Counted from the stretch's first letter, positions 45,063-53,560 are shown. The stretch: DNA of 64,000 bases from Thermococcus sp. JdFR-02 (GCA_002009975.1 MTLP01000032.1:62001-126000); one strand, 5' to 3'. Notes: generated by a model from the sequence alone, not told the origin. A program made the numbers and translations.

Positions 45063-45173
45063 TTAGGTTTTCCTAATAATCTGTGATTAGTCTAATCTAA
45101 CAATCTTTAAATAGTTTTCTGTTTGTAAAGGAAACATACCCTATATGAAAACATGATTTTTAGGTTAGTCTAA
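45063..45173 (-). promoter_or_regulatory. feo operon promoter with DtxR-like boxes
   Basis: TTAGGTTTTCCTAA (45063-45076) and a GATTAGTCTAATC palindrome (45085-45097, extended to CTAA at 45100) surround the predicted start near 45082, about 25 bp from the TATA-like CTATTTAAAG (around 45104-45114). A further box, TTAGGTTAGTCTAA (45160-45173), lies about 50 bp upstream of TATA. The sites resemble DtxR-family operators, so iron-dependent repression is inferred. Confidence 0.75.
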
Positions 45174-45320
45174 CATGATTAGGAATTCCAAATAACATAC
45201 TATCTAAAATACAATTTGTACAAAATAGTTTGAAAAACAAAAATTTAGATTTCCTTTTCAAAATATTGTCCTGAAATCATTCAATATTTAGTTTCTGTGC
45301 ATATGCCTATAAGCGCTACT

Positions 45321-46136
45321 CTAAAACTCTATCACCTTTCCAACATATAGGGGCTCAACGTTTTTTCCAAAGGTGTGCATAAATGATGCAATTGCTTCAA
45401 AGCCCGTGCAATGTCCTGCATAAAGTTTTTGAACACCTAACTCCTTTAGACCCCTTATTGCATCCTTCAGCAATTTCTCGTTAGAGCCTATCAAATGAAA
45501 ACCTCCTATTAGAGCTTTAACAGGTTTATTCAACAAGTTTTGAGCATGCATTATTATATTTAAGATTCCACTATGGCCACAACCCGTTATTACTCCCATA
45601 ACATCTCCTAAGTCTAAAATTAATGCCATATCATCTCTAACATCATCTTTGATTAACTTTCCATTCTTAACCCTATATCCAACCTCTCTGCTCCAAGTCT
45701 TTCTTTCTATTTCTCCGCTACTCCAAATATTTTCAACTATTTGAAACGGTTCTTTAACCAAAATAAATTCTGCACCAAGAGCTTCAAGTTCTTCTTTAGA
45801 GAATGGCAAGCTAATATTTCTTAAATGTGGCTTTAAAGCAACTCTTTTGACAAAAATGTCTGGATGGGCAACTATTGGTAGGCTTTTGCTTCTTCTCTCT
45901 AATAATGCTTTTATTCCACCTGTATGATCATAATGTCCATGAGTTAAAAAGAGGTAATCTATTTTGTTTGGGTTTATATTTAATGCCTCCATATTTTTAA
46001 GTAAAGTTTCTCCATCTGTGCCAGTGTCAACTAAAATTCTGTAATTTTTATGCTCTATTAAAGCGGAAAATCCATGTCCACCAAGAAAGCCTTTTTTGAA
46101 TCCGCTGTGGTTCTCAAAGAGGATTTTTATTTCCAC
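45321..46136 (-). CDS. metallo-beta-lactamase fold hydrolase, DHPPS-like (COG1237)
   Basis: The protein has 271 residues from GTG at 46136 (SD GGTGATT; the TTG at 46148 is upstream of it). The metal motif THGHYDHTGG and later GCGHSGILN and AGHCTG match the COG1237 group, whose methanogen member acts in methanopterin synthesis. The substrate here is unknown. It follows nifX2 by about 13 bp and shares its promoter, suggesting a link to metal or cofactor handling. Confidence 0.82.
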   Translation of the reverse strand: MEIKILFENHSGFKKGFLGGHGFSALIEHKNYRILVDTGTDGETLLKNMEALNINPNKIDYLFLTHGHYDHTGGIKALLERRSKSLPIVAHPDIFVKRVALKPHLRNISLPFSKEELEALGAEFILVKEPFQIVENIWSSGEIERKTWSREVGYRVKNGKLIKDDVRDDMALILDLGDVMGVITGCGHSGILNIIMHAQNLLNKPVKALIGGFHLIGSNEKLLKDAIRGLKELGVQKLYAGHCTGFEAIASFMHTFGKNVEPLYVGKVIEF

Positions 46137-46149
46137 TGGAATCACCAAA

Positions 46150-46527
46150 CTAAAACTTTGCTTTATTTCCTGCCCTCTTTCCTAAAATTGCTTGAGTTAG
46201 TTTCCCTTCCAAATAGGCCCTAATAGCTTGCTCTACTCTCATGTTAGCTGGTGCTGAAACAAACTTTATTCTAGCTGCTTGAAGAACTTGGGATGAATTT
46301 GGACCAAAGACTCCGGCTATTACAACATTGGCACCTTGGTTAATACAAAATTGAGCCGCTTGAATACCAGCACCCTTTGGAGCACTATATCCTGGATTTT
46401 GGACAACCTGAACATTTATAATATCTCTATTTTCAATGTCAACAACTGTAAAAGTTGGTGTTCTTCCAAAATGCTGATTAACAAAATCATCTAATCCACC
46501 TTTTACAGTAGCTACTATGAAGCGCAT
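46150..46527 (-). CDS. NifX/NifB-type dinitrogenase cofactor-binding domain protein 2
   Basis: The protein has 125 residues from the ATG at 46527 (SD GAGGTGAG). It is of the PF02579 fold: RFIVATVKGGLDDFVNQHFG, then FTVVDIENRDIINVQ and GANVVIAGVFGPNS. Nitrogenase genes are absent, so it more likely binds or carries Fe-S or another metal cluster. It has its own promoter with both operator motifs and precedes the MBL gene. Confidence 0.85.
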   Translation of the reverse strand: MRFIVATVKGGLDDFVNQHFGRTPTFTVVDIENRDIINVQVVQNPGYSAPKGAGIQAAQFCINQGANVVIAGVFGPNSSQVLQAARIKFVSAPANMRVEQAIRAYLEGKLTQAILGKRAGNKAKF

Positions 46528-46558
46528 CTTACTCACCTCATAAAAATATCAAAGAAAG

Positions 46559-46599
46559 TTAGGGAAATCTAACTTAAAAGTTTTTGCTTATGCACAAAA
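46559..46599 (-). promoter_or_regulatory. nifX2 promoter with two operator motifs
   Basis: On the minus strand, in order of transcription: TTTTGTGCATAAGCAA (46584-46599), TATA-like CTTTTAAGT (46573-46581), and the DtxR-like box TTAGATTTCCCTAA (46559-46572), followed by the predicted start near 46552 and the ATG at 46527. The order and spacing match the minD promoter. Confidence 0.7.
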
Positions 46600-46613
46600 T
46601 GGTTGATGAGACC

Positions 46614-46772
46614 TTAATAATAGCCCCAATAAGGTCTAACTCTTCTCCAATAGAATCTGCAATATCCCCTGCCATAAAGCCATCCAGGTCTTTGCCAAGG
46701 TGGAAGATAGCTAAATGGACCATTTCCAGGCCAAGATTTCCACATCCACCATCTTCCTCTTCCCCATGGCAT
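46614..46772 (-). CDS. tryptophan/arginine/tyrosine-rich 52-residue protein
   Basis: The ATG at 46772 has a near-ideal SD, AAGGAGGTGATTTCA. The product of 52 residues contains 9 Trp, 7 Tyr and 8 Arg and begins MPWGRGRWWMWKSWPG. The start MPWGRGR is the same as that of the DUF134 protein at 34169, and the tail of nifX1 is also rich in Gly, Arg and Trp. It lies between nifX1 and nifX2. The composition suggests a small metal- or nucleic acid-binding or partner-recognition peptide; this is a guess. DUF5320-like short proteins are a possible family. Confidence 0.7.
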   Translation of the reverse strand: MPWGRGRWWMWKSWPGNGPFSYLPPWQRPGWLYGRGYCRFYWRRVRPYWGYY

Positions 46773-46815
46773 TGAAATCACCTCCTTAAAGGAATAAATG
46801 AGAGAAAAATTTTCA

Positions 46816-47322
46816 CTAAAACCACCATCTTCTACCTCTTCCTCTCCTACGTCCTCTTCCAAAGCCTCTCATCCCTGCACCAAAACCATAGGTGGGATAT
46901 GGAGGCATAGGTACGGTAGTTTGTTGTGAGTAATCAGGGAAATACATTGGTGGTACATAAGGAGTTGCTGTTGAAACTTGTTCCTGTGGGATTTCGCCTT
47001 TAATGATTTTTTCAATGGCTTTTTTTATTGATGTTCCAGCGGGGAACGTGTAAATCCTAATTCCAGATGCTTGTAGAGCATCGTAAGCGTTAGGGCCATA
47101 TTGACCTGCTATTACCGTGTCAATGCCTTCATTTATGAGCATTTGCACAGCCATTATTCCAGCTCCTCTTGGAGCACTCATAGCTTGATTTTGGATTATT
47201 TTAACATTTTTTATTTCTCCATTTTCAACATCAACGATTGTAAAAGCAGGAGCTCTTGCAAAGACTGCTGAAATAGTATCTTCCAAGCCTCCTCCATTTG
47301 AACTAGCAACTGCTATCCTCAT
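46816..47322 (-). CDS. NifX/NifB-type domain protein 1 with Gly/Arg-rich tail
   Basis: The protein has 168 residues from the ATG at 47322 (SD GAGGTGAT). A PF02579 domain (RIAVASSNGGGLEDTISAVF; GIDTVIAGQYGPNA) fills the first 110 residues. A Pro/Tyr-rich linker (YVPPMYFPDY) and a basic tail, GFGRGRRRGRGRRWWF, follow. The tail is unusual for this family and resembles the N-terminus of DUF134. It is divergent from hef and leads the nifX1-52aa-nifX2-MBL group. Confidence 0.85.
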   Translation of the reverse strand: MRIAVASSNGGGLEDTISAVFARAPAFTIVDVENGEIKNVKIIQNQAMSAPRGAGIMAVQMLINEGIDTVIAGQYGPNAYDALQASGIRIYTFPAGTSIKKAIEKIIKGEIPQEQVSTATPYVPPMYFPDYSQQTTVPMPPYPTYGFGAGMRGFGRGRRRGRGRRWWF

Positions 47323-47338
47323 CTTTATCACCTCATTA

Positions 47339-47381
47339 TGTGCATATGCACAAAATGTTTATAAATTTTTCGGGCAGCCTA
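47339..47381. promoter_or_regulatory. nifX1/hef intergenic operator region
   Basis: TGTGCATATGCACA (47339-47352) is a perfect palindrome. To its right lies TTTATAAA (47358-47365), usable as TATA in both directions: leftward it puts the start near 47337, with the palindrome between TATA and start. Rightward, a degenerate DtxR-like box, TTCGGGCAGCCTAA (47368-47381), follows TATA, so this side copies the layout of the minD promoter. The rightward message would lead into hef with a leader of some 40 bases. Confidence 0.65.
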
Positions 47382-47426
47382 ATTTACATTGGGATTTATA
47401 AACCAAAAGAACAAAAAATAAAAACG

Positions 47427-49739
47427 ATGTACCTGAAGAAAGAGCTAATTGAACCAAGGATTTATCAAGAGGTAATCTTTGCAAAGTGTAAAGATAAAAA
47501 CAGCTTAGTTGTTTTGCCAACTGGACTAGGTAAAACATTAATAGCTCAAATGATTGCTGATTACAGGCTTTCAAAATATGGTGGAAAAGTTCTAATGCTT
47601 GCTCCTACAAAACCTTTAGTCTTGCAGCATAGGGAAAGCTTTGTAAGGCTCTTTGATATTCCTCCCGAGAAAATCAATGCTCTAACTGGTGAGAGCAATC
47701 CAAAAGAAAGGCAAAAAATTTGGGAGAGGAGTATTATAATAACCGCAACTCCCCAAACTATTGAAAACGACTTAGTTGTAGGAAGAATAAGCCTCGAAGA
47801 TGTTGTTCTGCTAATCTTTGATGAAGCCCACAGAGCTGTTGGAAACTACGCTTATGTTTACATAGCAAAGGAATACATGAGACAAGCAAAGCATTCACTA
47901 ATTTTGGGTTTAACAGCGTCTCCTGGAAGTGAAGAAGGGAAAATAAAGGAAATATTGAAAAATCTATACATAGAACATGTGGAAGTTAGGACTGAAAATT
48001 CTCCCGATGTTAAGCCTTATGTTCAAGGCATCAAGTTTGAATGGGTTAGAGTTGACTTACCAGAGCTTTATAAGGAAGTTAGAAAACTTTTAAGGGAAAT
48101 GCTCAAAGATTCTCTAAAGCCATTGGCACAAGCTGGGTTAATTGATAGTTATTCTCCAGATATTCCAAAAAAAGAGGTGTTAAAAGCGGGGCAAATAATA
48201 AATGCAGAAATTTCAAAAGGCAATTATGATGTTTCGCCTCTCCTAGTTCCTCAAGCAAAAGCAGTGAAACTCCATCACGCTATAGAGCTTTTAGAAACCC
48301 AAGGTTTAACAGCTCTAAGGGCTTATTTGAAGAAACTCTATGACGACGCAAAAAGAGGAAGAGTGAAGTCCAACAAGGAATTGATGAGTGACTCCAGAAT
48401 GAAAAAGGCAATTTCTCTTTTGATTCAAGCAAGGGAGCTTGGCTTAGACCATCCGAAGATTGATAGACTTAAAGAACTTGTAAAAGAACAGTTAGAAAAG
48501 AAGTCGAACTCAAAAATAATTGTTTTCACAAACTACAGGGAAACAGCAAAGAAGCTTGTTAAAGAGCTTAATTCAATGGGTGTGAAAGTTTCTCGTTTTG
48601 TTGGACAAGCGAGTAAAGAGAACGATGTTGGAATGACCCAAAGAAAGCAGAAAGAAACCCTTGAACTCTTTAGTCAAGGAGTTTTCAACGTATTAGTTGC
48701 AACAAGCGTTGGCGAAGAAGGTTTGGATGTTCCGGAGGTTGATTTGGTAATTTTCTATGAGCCTGTTCCATCAGCAATAAGGAGCATACAAAGGAGAGGA
48801 AGAACTGGGAGACATAAACCTGGAAGAGTCATAATTTTAATGGCAAAAGGAACAAGAGACGAGGCATATTATTGGAGTTCTAGGAATAAGGAGAAAGTTA
48901 TGATTTCTCTTCTCAAAAGGGTGAGTGAGATGGTTAAAAAAGAAAAGCAAAGCTCTCTCTTAAGTTTTGTTAAAAAGGAGGAGAAGTCACCTAAAGAAAG
49001 TGAAGAAAAGACTGAAAAAGAGAGGCAAATTTCATTGGAAAGCTTACCGATAAAACCCGTAGTTGTTAAGAAAAAGAAGGGAAAAATTGTTGTTTATATT
49101 GACAGTAGGGAACTAAAGAGTGAAGTTCCAAAAGTTTTGAAAGAATTAGGAGCTGAGATTGAAGTTAAAACACTTGATGTTGGAGATTATGTCGTAAGTG
49201 AAGAGGTTGCAATAGAGAGGAAATCCGCTAATGATTTTATCCAGTCAATAATTGATGGTCGCTTGTTTGAGCAAATGAAACGTCTAACAGAAGCTTATAG
49301 AAGACCTATCCTTATAATTGAGGGACAGCTTTATGGGATTAGAAATGTGCATCCAAATGCTATTAGAGGTGCTTTAGCTGCAGTTGCTCTTGATTGGGGA
49401 GTTCCCATTTTATTTGCACAAGATGCCAAAGAAACGGCGAATTATATTTACTTAATAGCAAGAAGGGAACAGGAGGAAAAGAAAAAGGAGGTAGCCTTAA
49501 GGGGAGAGAAGAAAGCGTTAACTTTAGCCGAAAGACAACGTCTAATCGTCGAAGGATTACCAAATGTTTCTGCTACTTTAGCTAAAAGGCTCTTGAGGCA
49601 TTTTGGAAGTGTTGAGAGGGTTTTCACGGCAAAAGAGAGCGAGCTTATGGAAGTTGAAGGAATTGGAGAATTAAAGGCAAGAGAAATTAGAAAAGTAATA
49701 ACGGCACCTTATGTTGAAGATGATGAGCAAATTGGATAA
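47427..49739 (+). CDS. hef: Hef helicase-nuclease
   Basis: The protein has 770 residues from the ATG at 47427; the frame from 47340 would translate the operator. It matches Pyrococcus Hef: an SF2 helicase (LVVLPTGLGKTLIA, FDEAHRAVG, GLTASPG, RSIQRRGRTGRH), an XPF-type nuclease (IDSRELKSEVPKVL...VAIERKSANDFIQSIIDGR) and a C-terminal helix-hairpin-helix pair (IVEGLPNVSATLAKRLLRHFG, split over two hairpins). It resolves stalled forks. The A-rich leader has no clear SD. Confidence 0.95.
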   Translation: MYLKKELIEPRIYQEVIFAKCKDKNSLVVLPTGLGKTLIAQMIADYRLSKYGGKVLMLAPTKPLVLQHRESFVRLFDIPPEKINALTGESNPKERQKIWERSIIITATPQTIENDLVVGRISLEDVVLLIFDEAHRAVGNYAYVYIAKEYMRQAKHSLILGLTASPGSEEGKIKEILKNLYIEHVEVRTENSPDVKPYVQGIKFEWVRVDLPELYKEVRKLLREMLKDSLKPLAQAGLIDSYSPDIPKKEVLKAGQIINAEISKGNYDVSPLLVPQAKAVKLHHAIELLETQGLTALRAYLKKLYDDAKRGRVKSNKELMSDSRMKKAISLLIQARELGLDHPKIDRLKELVKEQLEKKSNSKIIVFTNYRETAKKLVKELNSMGVKVSRFVGQASKENDVGMTQRKQKETLELFSQGVFNVLVATSVGEEGLDVPEVDLVIFYEPVPSAIRSIQRRGRTGRHKPGRVIILMAKGTRDEAYYWSSRNKEKVMISLLKRVSEMVKKEKQSSLLSFVKKEEKSPKESEEKTEKERQISLESLPIKPVVVKKKKGKIVVYIDSRELKSEVPKVLKELGAEIEVKTLDVGDYVVSEEVAIERKSANDFIQSIIDGRLFEQMKRLTEAYRRPILIIEGQLYGIRNVHPNAIRGALAAVALDWGVPILFAQDAKETANYIYLIARREQEEKKKEVALRGEKKALTLAERQRLIVEGLPNVSATLAKRLLRHFGSVERVFTAKESELMEVEGIGELKAREIRKVITAPYVEDDEQIG

Positions 49740-50467
49740 TCCCACGCATCAAACTCCTCTGGGATAACTCCGGGTTTAATCCCTATAACCCTCGCACATA
49801 CATTAGCCCTTCTTTCATTAAGCCTTTTGGTGCTGTTAAATACCAAAGTAAAGGCTCCATTTCGTTTAAAGAGTTTAATTTTGATAGCTCCTTTTGTGCT
49901 GGTTAAAAAAGGATAATCTTCATACACCACATCTGGATAAACATTGGTTAAATTCCAACCTATTGGATAGTAAATCCACAATTCCTTGGGAGTTAGGTTG
50001 GCTAAATAGTGAGCAAAGACAACTTTTTGAGTTCCCAAATTAATTACCGCATGATCAACAAGAATTCCAAGAGGTTCATCAGGTGGAGTTATCACAAGGT
50101 TATCTCTTTTTAAAGTCCTATTCCAGATACTTCCGCTACCGTATCCATGACCTTTCATTGTTTTATAGTAAAAGAACATTTCAATCTGATAGCCTCTAAT
50201 CCTGAAGACCTTTTCTGCAACAGTCCACACATAATTTGGATTTCTTGTTTCTTCATAAGCTTTCAGTAACATCTTAGCAACATCATCTCCATTAAAGTCA
50301 ACAGGTAGTTGAGAAATGTACCTTTCCACCGTTTCAGATAAAGTGTAGGGACATAAATCAATTCTAGGGGTGAGAGTTGAAGTGGGAAAAACTGCAATGC
50401 CAATAACAATCCCAATAAGAATACCAACTGTAAATTGCAATAATCCTTTCATATTTATCCCCATCAT
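49709..50467 (-). CDS. membrane-anchored or secreted hypothetical protein
   Basis: This 252-residue protein has an N-terminal hydrophobic helix (LLQFTVGILIGIVIGIAVF) and a beta-rich outer domain with four cysteines spread through the chain, possibly forming disulfides. It is presumably exposed outside the membrane. No family was recognised. The start is either the ATG at 50467 (SD AAGGAAG) or the ATG at 50452 (SD GGGGAT). It overlaps the 3' end of hef by 31 bp. Confidence 0.65.
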   Translation of the reverse strand: MMGINMKGLLQFTVGILIGIVIGIAVFPTSTLTPRIDLCPYTLSETVERYISQLPVDFNGDDVAKMLLKAYEETRNPNYVWTVAEKVFRIRGYQIEMFFYYKTMKGHGYGSGSIWNRTLKRDNLVITPPDEPLGILVDHAVINLGTQKVVFAHYLANLTPKELWIYYPIGWNLTNVYPDVVYEDYPFLTSTKGAIKIKLFKRNGAFTLVFNSTKRLNERRANVCARVIGIKPGVIPEEFDAWDYPICSSSST

Positions 50468-50501
50468 TTTTACTTCCTTGAGTTATATAAACTCTTCTAA
50501 A

Positions 50502-50573
50502 AAGTGTACCCCGGGGGGAGCGGAGGGAACTCACAGCTCGCCTCTCGCTCATTCCCCACGGTTGCCCGGGGCA
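50502..50573 (-). ncRNA. predicted H/ACA guide RNA with kink-turn
   Basis: This is a strikingly GC-rich island in AT-rich sequence. On the minus strand CCCCGGG (50571-50565) pairs with CCCGGGG (50515-50509), plus a G-U pair. Above it is an internal loop with arms CAACCGU and CCGCUCCC, then a stem GGGGAA/UUCCCU. Next is a kink-turn with a three-base bulge UGU (50535-50533) and tandem G-A pairs (50550/50531, 50549/50532), capped by a small loop. The 3' end has ACA (50507-50505), 16 nt from the pocket, as the archaeal H/ACA rule requires. A TATA-like region at 50591-50605 and a T-run after ACA agree. Confidence 0.75.
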
Positions 50574-50617
50574 TTAATAAGTAGAGTGAATAAAAATTAA
50601 ATTTTTTGTTGATGATA

Positions 50618-52780
50618 CTAACCAATCCTCCTTTCAAGCACTATTATCAACACTAGGATTCCCAAAAGTCCAAGAACTGCTAAGTACAGCTTTTTAGTTC
50701 TAAGTTCTTCAACGATTAAAACTCCTTCCTTGACCTCAAAGCTTAATTTAACATCTCCCTCCCCTTTAACTGCTATCGCTAAGAAGTCTTCATCACTTCT
50801 CACATTTATTTCCCCATTAACATCTTTCCCTTTTAAAGCAAAAAGGGCTTTTTTCAAATCTGTTGACAGTGGATCAAATTCCTCTTTTTCGCTATTTGGT
50901 GTAAAATAGTAAGCCCTTAATTCAACCTCTTTATCTGCTTCAAGTTTTATTCCAAGCGCTTTACCCCTTAAGTATGTCGCGTTAATAATAAAAACTTTAA
51001 GTCCCTCTCCAAATTCCTTCTTTTTAAGGCTGAATGAAAGGTTTTTTGGATAATTAAGGTAATCCGCAACCAGTAAAATGGAATTAAAGTATCCTCTCCC
51101 CTCAACCATTATCATATAATCACTTGCATTGAAAATAACATAATCACTTTGTCCTTTAGGCTGTTGTGAAGAGACCAAAATTTTCCCATAGCTATTTAAA
51201 ATGTGGAGGGTTAGATCTTTCCCCTGTCTAACATATCTCCCATAAAGAAAGGCTATTAAAGTCCTATTGTCGCTTTCAAAGATATATGGTGGGGTTATAT
51301 CGCTTCCAACTACTCTATAAGGCACGCCTATATGGTGAATTTCACTCGTGTAGTTCATCTTCAAAAGCCAATTGTCGCCATATACTGGTAAAACTCCCCC
51401 ACCTCTTATCTCAAGCCTTAGCGGAAGCTTAATCCCTCCAATTGTCAAATTGAAATCTAATACATCATTAATTCTAAAACCTTGAGGAAAGGTAGGCAAG
51501 GTTAAGAGCAGAAGCACCTGAGTTTCTCCCAAAACTTGAAGTTCATTTATTTGCACATCTTTATAATAAAAGCTCACCTTTATTGATTCTGGAATCCCTT
51601 CAATGCCTAACTCTACTTTCTCGTTTCCCTTTATGTTTATAATATAACTTGCACTTCCTCCCAAGTATGTCTTTGCATAAGTATTAACAGCTTTAACTTC
51701 CAACTTTTGTTCTAAGGCTATTGGAATAGTTGCAGAAAACTCTTTTGATGATACTAAAACACTTAAATACAAGGCATCTTCTGGAACTTTAAACTCAACA
51801 ACAACTTTTTCATTTGGCTCAATTTTGACGTAGTGATAATATGGATCTCCAATGATTACGGAATTCTGCATGATGCTTATTTTCCCACTAAAGGGCGTTT
51901 TACCTTCGTTTTCAAGCCATAACTTAACCTTATTTCCCTCCTTTTCAGCTTTAACAAGAGAAACCTCTGGAGGTTCGAAATAAAAGCTCTCCTGTGTTAT
52001 AACTCCATAATCGAGCAATATTGTACCCTGATTTATATCACTTTCAAATTCAACTTCCCTGATCTCTTTACCTTGAAGTGTCATTCTTCTTGTTTCAATT
52101 GTTAAACCATTGAAAAGAAGCTTTAAAGTAATATTCACACTTTCTTTTCCGTGATTTTTCAGGAGAACATTAATTTTCTCATCTTTCCAGATTTTCTCAA
52201 TTGTCACAAGCTCCTCAAGTGTTTCAATAAAAATCGTTTTGCTTATCTTTGATCTAATAAGAGAGAAGGTCAAAATGTTTGAAGGAGGATTTTTTAGGAT
52301 TATAGTATATTCCTCACCATTTTTCAACCTCAAAGGAGTTTCTTTCAGCAAAATATTTCCTGCAGTTATCTTTAGTGTATCATTTAGATCAAAGTAGCCG
52401 GTGTTTTTAATCCTGACTTTTAAATAAGCGTTAAAGCTCTCTAGAACTTCCACGCTAAAGTCTCTTTTCTTCAAAACTTCGATCTTAGAATAGTTGCCAA
52501 AGATGTGTAGAGTTAAGAGCAATTTTTCAATATCAAGTCTTCCAATGGTGTAGTTCACTCCATCTATACCTAATGTCTCCCCAAAAGCCAGGGGTCTTGA
52601 GAAGGTTTCATTTGGAGTTTCAACACTTAGAAGAACTAAGCTTGGATCATTTTGAGCAACATCAAATGTCACTATGCTATCATCTACAAGCAAAACTTCA
52701 TCTATCCCAAACTCGATAGTGTAAGCATAAACGTTTCCTATCAAAAGTGTAAAGAGAGTAAAGAGCAATATTTTCTTCAT
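50618..52780 (-). CDS. large extracytoplasmic protein of an ABC-2 type transporter operon
   Basis: This 720-residue protein has a signal peptide (KKILLFTLFTLLIGNVYA), a long beta-rich ectodomain with several NEW3/CARDB-like repeats (for example IKNTGYFDLNDTLKI, LLKNHGKESVNITLKL, LENEGKTPFSGKISI) and a single C-terminal helix (LYLAVLGLLGILVLIIVLERR). It follows the permease gene by 3 bp. It is likely an anchored partner of the transporter; the substrate is unknown. The ATG follows GGGGTGAGAA. Confidence 0.8.
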   Translation of the reverse strand: MKKILLFTLFTLLIGNVYAYTIEFGIDEVLLVDDSIVTFDVAQNDPSLVLLSVETPNETFSRPLAFGETLGIDGVNYTIGRLDIEKLLLTLHIFGNYSKIEVLKKRDFSVEVLESFNAYLKVRIKNTGYFDLNDTLKITAGNILLKETPLRLKNGEEYTIILKNPPSNILTFSLIRSKISKTIFIETLEELVTIEKIWKDEKINVLLKNHGKESVNITLKLLFNGLTIETRRMTLQGKEIREVEFESDINQGTILLDYGVITQESFYFEPPEVSLVKAEKEGNKVKLWLENEGKTPFSGKISIMQNSVIIGDPYYHYVKIEPNEKVVVEFKVPEDALYLSVLVSSKEFSATIPIALEQKLEVKAVNTYAKTYLGGSASYIINIKGNEKVELGIEGIPESIKVSFYYKDVQINELQVLGETQVLLLLTLPTFPQGFRINDVLDFNLTIGGIKLPLRLEIRGGGVLPVYGDNWLLKMNYTSEIHHIGVPYRVVGSDITPPYIFESDNRTLIAFLYGRYVRQGKDLTLHILNSYGKILVSSQQPKGQSDYVIFNASDYMIMVEGRGYFNSILLVADYLNYPKNLSFSLKKKEFGEGLKVFIINATYLRGKALGIKLEADKEVELRAYYFTPNSEKEEFDPLSTDLKKALFALKGKDVNGEINVRSDEDFLAIAVKGEGDVKLSFEVKEGVLIVEELRTKKLYLAVLGLLGILVLIIVLERRIG

Positions 52781-52783
52781 TTC

Positions 52784-53560
52784 TCACCCCTCGTACTCCT
52801 TTCTGTAGATGGCTAAAAGTGTGAAAATTATCCCCAAAATAATCACGCTCAAAAAGAATGTCGCACTAACATTTGGATCTCCTTTGTAAATATCCAAGCC
52901 TGTGTGCAGAGTAAAGCTCTTTTTAAGCAAAACCCCAATTTGATAGCTCAAATTAAAGCGTTCTGGATCATCAAAGAAAGGCAAATTTGGGAGTATGTAC
53001 TGCACTACAAAAATTACTGCAAAGCTTGCTAAGGATGCATACAAAGGTCTTGCTATTGCAACAGATAGAAGCATTGAAAAAGCTCCTAAGCTTCCAAGAA
53101 GAAGCAAAGTAACCCCTAAAGCAAACAAAAGATCATTAAAAGTTGTTGTAATTCCTTCAAAACCTGCTTTATAAAGCAAGGTTGAGTAGATTTGCATTAC
53201 TAAAAAAGGCAACCCATACAGAATCGCTAGACTACTCATTCCAGCAAAAAATTTTCCCAGGACAATCTCGCTCTTTTTTATCGGCTTTACTAAAAGCAAC
53301 CTCATTGTTCCCCTATCAATTTCACTCGCTAAAAGGTCACTCATTATGATTATCGCTATTAATTGCCCTATAATGCTAACCCAGAAATTTATGAGTGATG
53401 AGGACATGACAATTTGGAATTCCCTCTCAAGTGGCTTTGCACCGTATTCTGTAATCTCGCCATGGGTGAAGAAGTAAACTACCACTGGGAGAAACATTAT
53501 CGCGAGCATTATCTTAAATCTCCTTGACTTTAAGAGCCTTAGGACTTCATTTTGATACAA
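52784..53560 (-). CDS. ABC-2 type permease
   Basis: This protein of about 258 residues has six membrane helices, an N-terminal EVLRLLKSRRFKIMLAIM segment and LASEIDRGTMRLLLVKPIKKSEIVLGKFFAG, the coupling region typical of ABC-2 permeases (NosY/ABC-2 membrane family). The first standard start is TTG at 53560 with a poor SD. A strong SD (GAGGTGGGG, 53598-53590) lies nine bases before an in-frame ATT at 53584, giving an N-terminus IREPKIWILYQNEV, which looks native; see findings. Confidence 0.85.
   Translation of the reverse strand: MYQNEVLRLLKSRRFKIMLAIMFLPVVVYFFTHGEITEYGAKPLEREFQIVMSSSLINFWVSIIGQLIAIIIMSDLLASEIDRGTMRLLLVKPIKKSEIVLGKFFAGMSSLAILYGLPFLVMQIYSTLLYKAGFEGITTTFNDLLFALGVTLLLLGSLGAFSMLLSVAIARPLYASLASFAVIFVVQYILPNLPFFDDPERFNLSYQIGVLLKKSFTLHTGLDIYKGDPNVSATFFLSVIILGIIFTLLAIYRKEYEG

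Noticed and set aside
45296-45306. TGTGCATATGC, another partial copy of the upstream motif
   Set aside because: It is about 270 bp from the feoA start and just past the end of the MBL gene; no gene in position to use it was found.
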